From an uncultured Slackia sp. (GTDB lineage: Bacteria; Actinomycetota; Coriobacteriia; Coriobacteriales; Eggerthellaceae), in assembly GCF_934630525.1 (NCBI RefSeq), contig NZ_CAKTVX010000002.1:259117-323116 (forward strand): a stretch of DNA of 64,000 nt. The letters are read 5' to 3'. A program made the position numbers and the translations under genes. Under the pieces are notes generated by a model. It was given only the letters and a program-made list of their open reading frames with translations, was not told the DNA's origin and made no database searches. Positions 37,184 to 46,100 of the stretch are shown here, in pieces (the first letter of the stretch is position 1; each line of letters begins with the position of its first letter).

Positions 37184-37344
37184 CTGCAAGCGAAAGGCTC
37201 CCCTCCTTTACTTGCCTGCTTCCCCAAAGCAGATTTTGAACCGACGCAATCTGACGCGTCGTTCATCCCCTCCTTGTGTGAGGCTCGGCTCCCCTCCGGG
37301 CCTCAATTTGTTTCTACAGCCCGCTCGACCGAGCGGGCTTTTTT
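37184..37344 (+). ncRNA. small RNA candidate 2 with C-rich hairpin loops
   Basis: This paralogue of candidate 1 has the same promoter element and order of hairpins, and a strong terminator at 37319-37344. Stem 1 is GCAAG/CTTGC enclosing CTCCCCTCC. Stem 2 is CTGCTT/AAGCAG with loop CCCC. Stem 3 is GAACCGACGC/GCGTCGTTC. The core CCCCTCCTTGTGTGAGG is identical, and stem 5 is GAGGCTCGG/CCGGGCCTC with loop CTCCCCT. Stem 3 differs from candidate 1 at several positions, mostly on both arms, which supports RNA folding. There is no ATG inside. The design recalls actinobacterial 6C RNA and staphylococcal UCCC-loop RNAs, without clear identity to either. Confidence 0.68.
37319..37344 (+). terminator. 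terminator of small-RNA candidate 2
   Basis: GCCCGCTCG-AC-CGAGCGGGC gives a perfect 9-bp stem with a very short loop, followed by six T. Confidence 0.9.
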
Positions 37345-37625
37345 GTTGCCCCGTTCCGCGCGAGAAACCGCGCTCGAGTTTCGCGCACAACCATGGCCCG
37401 CCTTCGCGCGCAAAGTTCGCCGCCACGTCACCCTGCGCCTCGCCCTTCCACCCTCGCTCGCGCGCGTCCCTCTCCTAGCGCCCAGCCGCCACGTCACCCC
37501 GCTCACGCACTTTCACCGTTTCCCTTTGGTTTTTGCACCAGACGCAACCTCCCACCCTAAGAGCCTATAATGGACGGCACCTGACCGTCGCGGCGTGCGA
37601 CGGCGCATTCGAGAAAGGTTTCGCC

Positions 37626-39308
37626 ATGCTCGACGAGCTCCACGTGCAAAATGTCGCCCTTATTCGCGAAGCGACGTTCGCGCCCGCGCCGGGCCTCACG
37701 GTGGTCACGGGCGAAACAGGCGCCGGCAAAACCGCGCTGCTTTCGGCGATCAAACTGCTCGTGGGCGAACGCGCCGACGCCTCTACCGTGCGCGAGGGCG
37801 CGCAGGGCGCCGTGGTCGAGGGCCGCTTCTTCTTGCCCGCCGAAGCCGACGCCGACGACGCGAGCGACGGGCACATCGCATGCCGCAAGGTTTCCGCCGA
37901 CGGGCGCAGCCGCGTGAGCATCGACGGCTCCATGTCCACCGTGCGCCAGCTTGCCGAACAGCTGGGCGCCACGGTAGATTTGTGCGGCCAGCACGAGCAC
38001 CAGCACCTCTTGAAGCCCGCAAACCACGCCGCCATGCTCGACGCATGGGCGGGCGATGCAGCCGGAAACGCAAAAGCGGCCTACATCGAAGCCTTCAACG
38101 CCGAACAAGCCGCAGCAGCCGAGCTCGCCCGCATTCGCGAAGCTTCGCAGGCTTCCGCCGCGCAGCTCGAAGAGGCGCGCTTCACGCTCGCCCGCATCGA
38201 CGAGGCAAACCCCACGATCGACGAGTACGACGAACTTATGGCGGAACTCCCCAAAATCGAAAACGCCGAAGCTCTCGCCCAGGCAAGCGATGGCGCATAC
38301 TGGGGCCTGTCGGGCGACGGAGGCGCGATTGAGGCCGTGAATTCGGCCATCGCCTCGCTTGAGTCGCTCACGGCGGCCGACGCCGCACTTGAACCCCTGG
38401 TTTCGTCGCTCACCGACGCTTCCTATATTCTCGAAGACGCATCGCGCGATTTGCGTGAGTACCGCGACGGCATCGACCACGACCCGCATGCCCTGGAGCG
38501 CCTGCAAGAGCGCGCAAGCGCCCTGCAGAGCCTTATGCGCGCCTTTGGGCCGCGAATGGAAGACGTTATTGAGCGTCGCGATGCTGCGGCCAAGCTCATC
38601 GAGTCGGTCGACGATTCCTCGCGCGTAATTGCCCAGGCCGAAACCGTTCACGCCACCGCCGAGGCGAAACTCGTCGAGGCCGCCAAGGCGTTCGACGACG
38701 CGCGCAAAACAGCCGCCCCGAAATTCGGCGAGCAGGTGAACGCGCACATGGCCCGCTTGGAGATGGGCGGCGCCGAGCTCATCGTGCACGTCGACCCCCT
38801 TGAGCGGGCGCAATGGACGCGCGCGGGGGCTTCGAAGGTCGAATTCATGTATCGCGCCGGCGCCGGCATGACGCCGCGCCCGCTTGCGCGCATTGCCTCG
38901 GGCGGCGAAGTGAGCCGCGTGATGCTCGCGTGCAAAGTCGTGCTGGGCGAAGCCGACGCGCGCGACACGCTCGTGTTCGACGAGGTCGATGCTGGCGTAG
39001 GCGGCTCGGTTGCGGTGGCGCTGGCCGCCGTGCTGGCCGATTTGGCGAAAACGCACCAGGTAATCGTCGTAACGCACCTCGCCCAGGTGGCCGTGCGCGG
39101 CGAGCGCCATTTCATGGTGAAGAAAACCGCGGGAGCGACCGGCGACGAAAACGAAGGCGCAAACGCCGCCGAGGCCGCGATTCCCGAGACCACGCTCTAC
39201 GAACTGAGCGAAGACGAGCGCGTTCGCGAAATCGCCCGCATGCTTTCGGGCGATGCAAGCGAGGCCTCACTTGCCCACGCAAAAGAAATGCTCAAAAACG
39301 CGCGATAG
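37626..39308 (+). CDS. recN: DNA repair protein RecN
   Basis: The 560-residue SMC-like ATPase has Walker A GETGAGKTALLSAIKLL at residues 29-45 and the RecN motif CGQHEHQHLL. A central coiled coil covers roughly 150-380. Near the end are signature RIASGGEVSRVMLA and Walker B LVFDEVDAGVGG. RecN joins DNA ends during double-strand-break repair. The ATG at 37626 has AAAGG eight to nine bases upstream and gives the standard N-terminus; 31 in-frame codons upstream are not conserved. Confidence 0.97.
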   Translation: MLDELHVQNVALIREATFAPAPGLTVVTGETGAGKTALLSAIKLLVGERADASTVREGAQGAVVEGRFFLPAEADADDASDGHIACRKVSADGRSRVSIDGSMSTVRQLAEQLGATVDLCGQHEHQHLLKPANHAAMLDAWAGDAAGNAKAAYIEAFNAEQAAAAELARIREASQASAAQLEEARFTLARIDEANPTIDEYDELMAELPKIENAEALAQASDGAYWGLSGDGGAIEAVNSAIASLESLTAADAALEPLVSSLTDASYILEDASRDLREYRDGIDHDPHALERLQERASALQSLMRAFGPRMEDVIERRDAAAKLIESVDDSSRVIAQAETVHATAEAKLVEAAKAFDDARKTAAPKFGEQVNAHMARLEMGGAELIVHVDPLERAQWTRAGASKVEFMYRAGAGMTPRPLARIASGGEVSRVMLACKVVLGEADARDTLVFDEVDAGVGGSVAVALAAVLADLAKTHQVIVVTHLAQVAVRGERHFMVKKTAGATGDENEGANAAEAAIPETTLYELSEDERVREIARMLSGDASEASLAHAKEMLKNAR

Positions 39309-39372
39309 CAAGGACAACACGCAAACCCGCACGTACCGCCAAACGATTGAGTTCGCTCGGCATGTTGGCAAG

Positions 39373-39435
39373 AATCGCGTCGATTAGGCCGGGTTGCAAC
39401 GTTTTATACGCCACGTGACAAGAATCGCGACGATT
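39373..39435. repeat. two operator-like palindromes 50 bp apart
   Basis: AATCG-CGT-CGATT (39373-39385) and AATCG-CGA-CGATT (39423-39435) sit in larger similar sequences (CAAGAATCGCG...CGATTAGG). Their starts are exactly 50 bases apart. They lie between recN and the DUF454 gene and may be protein-binding sites. Confidence 0.5.
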
Positions 39436-39450
39436 AGGTAATTTTCATCG

Positions 39451-39481
39451 GCGGCAGAAGCCAACAACAGGCCGCTTTTTT
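39451..39481 (+). terminator. probable terminator downstream of recN
   Basis: GCGGC and GCCGC form a short stem with a 15-base loop, followed by six T. The stem is weak, but it is the only terminator-like site after recN. Confidence 0.45.
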
Positions 39482-39787
39482 CGCCTTCTCTTTATCGTCT
39501 CAAGAAAACCCCGGGTCACATTCGGCCAGGTTCTTTTCCATTGCCTCAAAAGGCTCTTTTAAACCGAAATCCCGGTTCAAGCACAGTGCAATTCGACCTA
39601 ATCGTGGCATTTTTTGACAGAAGAGTTCGCGCTGGCCCACAGGGCCGCTTTCCCAAAAATACGTCATTCGACGGTCGCATTCTTTGGATTCTTTTGTTAG
39701 CATTGGTTAAGTTTGTTTCCGATAGCAAACTTAACCGTTATGAAAGGGCCGCAACGAGCGCCCCTACAACCGACCGAAAGGCCAGCT

Positions 39788-40219
39788 GTGAAAAGAATCT
39801 TCTTCCTCGTTATCGCTTGGATAAGCCTCGCCCTTGGGTGCATCGGCGTATTCGTTCCCCTGCTACCCACAACGCCCCTTGTGCTTTTGGCGACGTTCCT
39901 GTTCGCGAAAAGCTCGCCGCGGCTGCATGCCTGGATTTGCAAAACCCGCGTATACGGCGCGTACGTCAAACCGTTCAAGGAGCGCGGAGGCATCACGCTT
40001 GCGCGCAAACTTCAGATGCTCGGCCTTTCGTATGCCGTCATGGGCGTGAGCGCGTTCTTCATGCGCAACATCATTGCATGGGCAGCCCTGGGCGTGATGG
40101 CCCTGTTCCTTGCGTGGCTTTTGGCCGTTCGCATTCCTACGATTTCTAGCGAGAAAGAAGCAGCTGCCAACTACTCCACCGCGACGATGCGTCCGTCGGA
40201 CGAGATTACGTCGATCTGA
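39788..40219 (+). CDS. DUF454 (YbaN-like) inner-membrane protein
   Basis: The 143-residue protein starts VKRIFFLVIAWISLALGCIG and has FVPLLPTTPLVLLATFLFAKSSPR, the family signature, with three or four membrane segments. The GTG at 39788 has AAAGG seven bases upstream and matches the family start, whereas an upstream ATG at 39713 adds 25 unlike residues. The function of the family is unknown. Its 3' end overlaps the convergent ferredoxin-like gene by 49 bases. Confidence 0.88.
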   Translation: MKRIFFLVIAWISLALGCIGVFVPLLPTTPLVLLATFLFAKSSPRLHAWICKTRVYGAYVKPFKERGGITLARKLQMLGLSYAVMGVSAFFMRNIIAWAALGVMALFLAWLLAVRIPTISSEKEAAANYSTATMRPSDEITSI

Positions 40220-41058
40220 ACAGGGATACCCGCAGCGCCAGCAACGCCGCCCGCAACGCTACCAGAACCAACAGCGCCACCATTGCCAGAGCCGTTCTGA
40301 GAGCTTGCGATTGCCACCGCGCGGCGCGCGGCCTGCTCAAGACCGCCGCAGCACGGCACCTGCATGCGTGCGACGCGAACGCTTCGCACGTTGTTCGCAG
40401 CGATGATCTGTGCAAGCTTCTCGGTATAGTCAACGCCATCGAGTTTCGGGCAGCCAATTAGGCACACGCGGCCCTTCAGGAAGTCTTCGTGGAAGGCGCC
40501 ATAAGCGAATGCCGTGCAATCGGCGGCCACGAGCAAATCGCAGCCTTGGAAATACGGGGCATTCACAGGCGCGAGCTTTATCTGAATAGGCCAATTCGAC
40601 AGGCGCGCAGGAACGTTCACCACCGTGGGAACGCCACCCACAGGCGCCGGAAACGGGTTTTCGGCCGAAAGCGCATTCGAAGCGCTGTTCTCGCCATGAG
40701 CAGGAGCGGCTTGGCCGCTTCCCGACGCCACGCTCGGCTCGACTTCGCGCACGATCGCTTTCGCCATGGAGCCAGGGCAGCCGCCCGCGGGCATGCTCGC
40801 ATGAATCTCGGCCTGCGCGCGGCGCATCTTTTCGGCAATCACGGCCGCTTCATCGTAGGCAGCCGCCTCGCGCTCGATGAATTCGATGGCATCTTCGGGG
40901 CACGCAGGCAAGCAATCGCCCAGCCCGTCGCAATAATCGTCGCGCAGAAGGCGCGCCTTGCCGCCCACCAGGCCAATCGCACCCTCGTGGCACGCATGCA
41001 CGCACAAGCCGCAGCCCGTGCACTTCTCTTCATCAATATGGATCACACGTCGCTTCAT
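40171..41058 (-). CDS. 2[4Fe-4S] ferredoxin-domain protein
   Basis: The 295-residue protein has an N-terminal ferredoxin with CTGCGLCVHACHEGAI and CDGLGDCLPACPEDAI. A middle region carries GGCPGSM, and a C-terminal domain carries GCDLLVAADCTAFAYGAF, LIGCPKLDG and VPCCGGLEQAAR. This order is seen in uncharacterised iron-sulfur proteins of anaerobes. The tail near 225-260 is glycine- and serine-rich and of low complexity. The 3' end overlaps the DUF454 gene on the other strand. Confidence 0.85.
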   Translation of the reverse strand: MKRRVIHIDEEKCTGCGLCVHACHEGAIGLVGGKARLLRDDYCDGLGDCLPACPEDAIEFIEREAAAYDEAAVIAEKMRRAQAEIHASMPAGGCPGSMAKAIVREVEPSVASGSGQAAPAHGENSASNALSAENPFPAPVGGVPTVVNVPARLSNWPIQIKLAPVNAPYFQGCDLLVAADCTAFAYGAFHEDFLKGRVCLIGCPKLDGVDYTEKLAQIIAANNVRSVRVARMQVPCCGGLEQAARRAVAIASSQNGSGNGGAVGSGSVAGGVAGAAGIPVQIDVISSDGRIVAVE

Positions 41059-41271
41059 ACGACCCCCTTCGTTTTTTTTTGCGAGCGCATACTAGCACCG
41101 CGCCCGACCGGTGGCAAGAATATGTTACTTATACGATATCAATTTAAGAAAAAAATACGCTTACGGCATAAGCGGTGGCGGCCCTTTGTCGATTCGGCCC
41201 CGCACGTGCCCAAGCAACGCTGCGAGACGTATGATATCTACGAACGAAATTACCCGCGCGAAGGGGCCTCA

Positions 41272-42951
41272 ATGGACGCAACAACCGTCACCCACGAAAT
41301 CCAACCCGTGTTCGATAGCCGCAGCCGCGTGCTGCTGTTGGGCACTATGCCCTCGCCCGCATCGCGCGAACAAGGTTTTTACTACGGGCATCCCCAGAAC
41401 CGCTTCTGGCGTGTGCTCGCCGCGATTTTCAACGAGCCGGCGCCTCGAACCACCGACGAAAAACGCGACATGCTTCTGCGCCACCACATTGCGCTTTGGG
41501 ACGTGCTCGCATCATGCGAAATCGAGGGCGCGAGCGATGCGAGCATTCGCGACGCGCAGCCGAACGACCTTGCACGCATTTTCGACGTAGCCGACATTCG
41601 CGCTGTATTCGCCACGGGAACGAAAGCCGGCGAGCTCTATCGCAAGCTCGTTGAACCCACATTGGGCGTACCGTGCACCACGCTGCCCTCAACGAGCCCC
41701 GCAAACGCGAAAATGAAGCTCGACAATTTGGCCGACGCCTACGGCAAAGCGCTGCTGCCGCTTCTTGGCGAAACCGAGAAGCACGTGCTGCCCGTAGCCG
41801 ATATCGTGAAGCTCGAGCAAGCCATCGCCAAAAACGGAACCTCGCTTTCAACGCTCATGGAACGCGCCGGACGCGCGCTGGCCATGGTGGCGTTCGATGA
41901 AGCTCAAACGACGACTCGACAGGGCGACGCGAGCAATGCGGCACAGCGCCAAGCCGGCGTAATCAGCTATGCTCCCCGCGACAACCAAAATGACAGCGCG
42001 TGCCGTACTTCCAGCAACGACCAGGCCGCCGAAGCGAGCAACGCCTCTGACGAAAACCAAGCAGCGCCCCGCATCGCAATTCTGTGCGGCTCGGGCAACA
42101 ATGGCGGCGACGGATGGGTCGCCGCACGGGAGCTTGCCCGCGCAGGCTGCGCGGTCGACCTTGTAACGAAACGCCCGGCAGGCGATATTTCGGCCGAACC
42201 CGCCCACGAACAGGCGCTCTTAACGGAAGCTGTTGCATCCGAAACGGCCAATGCGGCGCACGCAAGCTCACTCCAAACCGCAACCGTGCACCAAGCCGCA
42301 GCCTCGCCCCAGGCTTCGCCGCAAACTACAACCGCCGCGCATCATGCCGGCACCGGCGCAATCGTGATTCACGTATCGCCGAGCGACGATAAACTCGCCA
42401 GCCTGCTTGCCTCAGCCGATGTGATTGTCGATGCCATTTTGGGCACCGGCTTTTCAGGCGACACCGTGCTCGCGCCCTATGACGCATGGATTCGCCTCGC
42501 AAACGAGCAGCGCCCACGCGGCGCGCGCATCGTTGCGGCCGACGTGCCGAGCGGCCTTTCGGCTCAAACCGGCAAAGCGGCCGAGCCCTGCCTGAAGGCA
42601 CACGAAACCGTGACCATGATCACTTCCAAACCCGGCCTCGAAACGCCGTATGCTTTTGCCTTCTGCGGCACAGTGCGCGTGGCGCCGCTTGCCTATATCG
42701 AGCCCATTCTCGAAGGCTGGAAGCAGCAAGAAGCCGAAAGCGACGCTTCGACCAAAAACGACAGCTCAGCCGACAGTAGCGCCGCAACAGGCGCGAACGC
42801 CGCGCTCGATGCCTCGAGCACCGGCAAACAGCCCTCGCTTAAACACGACGCCTTCCGCCGTGCCGAGACCGAAGACGACGACGGCTACGACCCCTATTCC
42901 GACCGTCCGCCAACACCCGAACCGTTCTTCCAAGCCGACCCCTGGAATTAG
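41272..42951 (+). CDS. fusion of hypoxanthine-DNA glycosylase (UDG family 6-like) and NAD(P)H-hydrate epimerase
   Basis: Residues 1-170 match DNA-deoxyinosine glycosylases. They have VLLLGTMPSPASREQGFYYG, HPQNRFWRVLAAIF and LPSTSPANAKM, the UDG-superfamily motifs for excising deaminated bases. Residues ~180-480 match YjeF_N (NnrE): LEQAIAKNGTSLSTLMERAG, LCGSGNNGGDGWVAARELA (271-289), DVIVDAILGTGFSG and AADVPSGL. NnrE epimerises damaged NAD(P)H hydrate. Two low-complexity alanine/glutamine/threonine stretches are inserted in the epimerase, and an acidic tail follows. The ADP-dependent dehydratase domain (NnrD) is absent. The ATG at 41272 lies after AAGGGG; the upstream frame overlaps another gene. 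Confidence 0.88.
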   Translation: MDATTVTHEIQPVFDSRSRVLLLGTMPSPASREQGFYYGHPQNRFWRVLAAIFNEPAPRTTDEKRDMLLRHHIALWDVLASCEIEGASDASIRDAQPNDLARIFDVADIRAVFATGTKAGELYRKLVEPTLGVPCTTLPSTSPANAKMKLDNLADAYGKALLPLLGETEKHVLPVADIVKLEQAIAKNGTSLSTLMERAGRALAMVAFDEAQTTTRQGDASNAAQRQAGVISYAPRDNQNDSACRTSSNDQAAEASNASDENQAAPRIAILCGSGNNGGDGWVAARELARAGCAVDLVTKRPAGDISAEPAHEQALLTEAVASETANAAHASSLQTATVHQAAASPQASPQTTTAAHHAGTGAIVIHVSPSDDKLASLLASADVIVDAILGTGFSGDTVLAPYDAWIRLANEQRPRGARIVAADVPSGLSAQTGKAAEPCLKAHETVTMITSKPGLETPYAFAFCGTVRVAPLAYIEPILEGWKQQEAESDASTKNDSSADSSAATGANAALDASSTGKQPSLKHDAFRRAETEDDDGYDPYSDRPPTPEPFFQADPWN

Positions 42952-43123
42952 AGGGAAGCACGGGGCGCACAAGCGCCCAACGAAAGGGCGAGCGCCAGCA
43001 ACGCATGGAAAGCGAATGCTGCCAAGTGCTTGCCCCGCTTTCCGGGCACCGCCGACGCAACCGCTCGTCGCCCCATCCTTTCTTCGGCACCATATCTAAT
43101 CCCGCCCGCATTCCGCATCACGC

Positions 43124-43153
43124 AAAAAAGAAAGCTCCCCTACGGGAGCTTTC
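43124..43153 (-). terminator. terminator of nifJ
   Basis: GAAAGCTCCC-CTAC-GGGAGCTTTC forms a perfect 10-bp stem followed on the minus strand by six T. It sits 45 bases after the nifJ stop. Confidence 0.9.
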
Positions 43154-43197
43154 TTCATGAATGCGTCAATTGAAGCGCGTTGTACCTGACGATAGGC

Positions 43198-46100
43198 CTA
43201 TTCGGCGTCGTACATGGCCTTCAGCTTCAGCAGGTGCTGGTAGCGATCCATTGCGGCCTGCTCGTTGCGCTCGAACAGCTCGCCCGCGCGCTCGGGGAAC
43301 TCGCGCGTGAGTCGGCTGTAACGGGCCTCGTTCATCAGGAACTCGCGATAGCCGCCCGCGGGCTCCTTGCAGTCGAGCACGAACTTCTTGCCCGGTGCGC
43401 CCTCGGGATTGAAGCGGAACAGGTTCCAGTAACCGCAGTCGACAGCCTTCTTCATCTCGGACTGGCAGTTCACCATGCCGCCCTTAATGGAGTGCATCTC
43501 GCAGGGCGAGTAAGCGATGATCAGCGACGGGCCGTGGTATGCCTCGGCCTCGGTGATGGCCTTGATGGTCTGCGCCGGCTTGGCGCCCATGGCGATTTGC
43601 GCCACGTATACATAGCCGTATGCCATCGCGATTTCGGCGAGCGACTTCTTCTTGACTTCCTTGCCAGCGGCAGCGAACTGCGCAACCTGACCGATGTTGG
43701 AAGCCTTGGAAGCCTGGCCGCCGGTGTTGGAGTACACCTCGGTGTCGAACACGAAGATGTTCACATCTTCGCCCGACGCGAGCACGTGGTCCAAACCGCC
43801 ATAACCGATGTCGTACGCCCAACCGTCGCCGCCGAAGATCCAGATGGACTTCTTCGACAGGTAAGCCTTGTTCTCGAGGATTTCCTTGGCGAGCTCGGCC
43901 GCTTCGCCCTCGCCGGCAGCGATGGCGGAAAGCTTCTCGACGAGCACGTCGGCGGTTTCGCGAGCGGCATGCTTGTCGCTGCGAGCCTCGAGCCATGCCT
44001 GGGCAGCGTCGGCAACGTCAGTCTCAACGCCAGCGGCGATGAGCTTCTCGGCGTCGGCCGCGAGCATGTTGTTCACAGCCTCGTAGCCAAGCAGCATGCC
44101 CATGCCGTGCTCGGCGTTGTCCTCGAACAGCGAGTTCGACCACGCCGGGCCATGGCCCTGCTTGTTCACCGTGTAAGGCGACGTTCCCGCAGGTCCGCCC
44201 CAAATCGAGGAGCAACCCGTGGCGTTGGAGATGTACATATGGTCGCCGTAGAGCTGCGTGATAAGGCGTGCGTACGACGTCTGCGCGCAACCGGCGCAAG
44301 CGCCCGAGAACTCAAGCAGCGGCTGCTTGAACTGGCTACCGCGCAGGGTCTGGTCCTCGATCTGCGGCTTGTCGGCAACCTTGGACACGCAGTAGTCGAA
44401 AATGCTCTGCTGAGCCATTTCGCCTTCGGCGCCCACCATGGAAAGCGCGTCGGAGGGGCAAGCACCCACGCACACACCGCAACCCATGCAGTCGAGCGGG
44501 GAAATCGCGAGCGTGTACTTCAGGTCTTTCGCCTTGCCCTTCATAGGCAGCACTTCCAGGCCAGCAGGCGCAGCGGCGACTTCTTCGTCGGTCAGGCCGT
44601 ACGGGCGAATGGTGGCATGCGGGCACACGAACGAGCAGCTGTTGCACTGGGTGCACTTCTCGGCATCCCACTTGGCAACGGTGACGGAAACGCCGCGCTT
44701 CTCGTAGGCGGAAGCGCCCTGCTCGAACTGGCCATCGGCGTGATCGGCGAACACCGAAACGGGCAGCGAGTCGCCAACCATGCGGCCAACGGGCTCCATG
44801 ATTTCGCGAACCTGCTTCACGAGTTCGGGGCGGCCCTCGAGCTCGGTGGTGTCTTCCTTATCGGGGCAGGTAGCCCAATCGGCGGGCACGTCGATCTTCA
44901 CGAACGCAGTGGCGCCGGCGTCGATGGCGCGGTGGTTCATGTCGACGACGTCTTGGCCCTTCTTCAAATACGACTTGGTAGCCGCATCCTTCATGTAGCC
45001 AATGGCCTCTTCCTGGGGAATGATGTTCGCCAGGGCGAAGAACGCCGACTGCAGAATCGTGTTCGTGCGCTTGCCCATGCCAATCTCTACGGCCAGGTCA
45101 ATAGCGTTGATGGTGTAGAGGTTGATGTCGTTTTGCGCGATGTAGCGCTTCGCGGCGGGGCTCAGGTGCTCGGCGAGCTCCTCGGGCGTCCACTGGCAGT
45201 TCACCATGAAGGTGCCATGGGGCTTCACGTCGTACACGATCGGGAAGTCCTTCTGGATGTAGCTCGGGTTGTGGCATGCCACGAAGTCGGCCTTGTTGAT
45301 GTAGTACGAGCTGCGAATGGGCTCGTCGCCGAAACGCAGGTGCGAAATGGTCACGCCGCCGGTCTTCTTGGAGTCGTACTGGAAGTACGCCTGCACGTAT
45401 TTCTCGGTATGGTCGCCGATGATTTTGACGGAGTTCTTGTTCGCGCCAACCGTGCCGTCGCCGCCCAAGCCCCAGAACTTGCACTCGATGGTGCCAGGCG
45501 CCGCGGTGTTCGGCGAATTCGGGTCTTCAGGAAGCGAGAGGTTGGTCACGTCGTCGACGATGCCCACGGTGAACTCGCGGCGAGGAGCTTCCTTGGCGAG
45601 CTCGGTGAAAATGGCGAACACCGACGCGGGCGGCGTGTCTTTGCTGCCCAGGCCATAACGGCCGCCGGTAACCAGAATGCCCGTGCGGCCTTCACGATTC
45701 AGAGCGTCGACCACGTCGAGGTACAAAGGCTCGCCCGTGGAACCGGGCTCCTTCGTGCGGTCGAGCACGGCGATCTTCTTCACGGTTTCAGGCAGGCATT
45801 CGACGAATTTCTTCGTGACGAACGGACGATACAGGCGAACCTTCACCAGGCCGACCTTCTCGCCCTTGGCGTTCAGGTAGTCGATGACTTCCTCGGCCAC
45901 GTCGCAAATGCTGCCCATGGCAACAATCACGCGCTCGGCGTCGGGAGCACCATAGTAGTTGAACAGGTCGTAGTTGGTGCCCAGCTTCTCATTGACCTTC
46001 TTCATGTACTCTTCAACGACTGCAGGCAGCTCGTCGTAAGCCTTGTTGCAGGCCTCACGGTTCTGGAAGAAGATGTCGCCATTTTCATGGCTGCCGCGCA

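Noticed and set aside
37557..39110. A 517-codon minus-strand frame opposite recN
   Set aside because: It is an antisense shadow. recN carries Walker A, signature and Walker B in the right order.
40489..41271. An 820-codon plus-strand frame starting at 40489
   Set aside because: Its first 261 codons run antisense through the ferredoxin-like gene and have arginine/histidine-rich composition. The real start is the ATG at 41272 with a ribosome-binding site.
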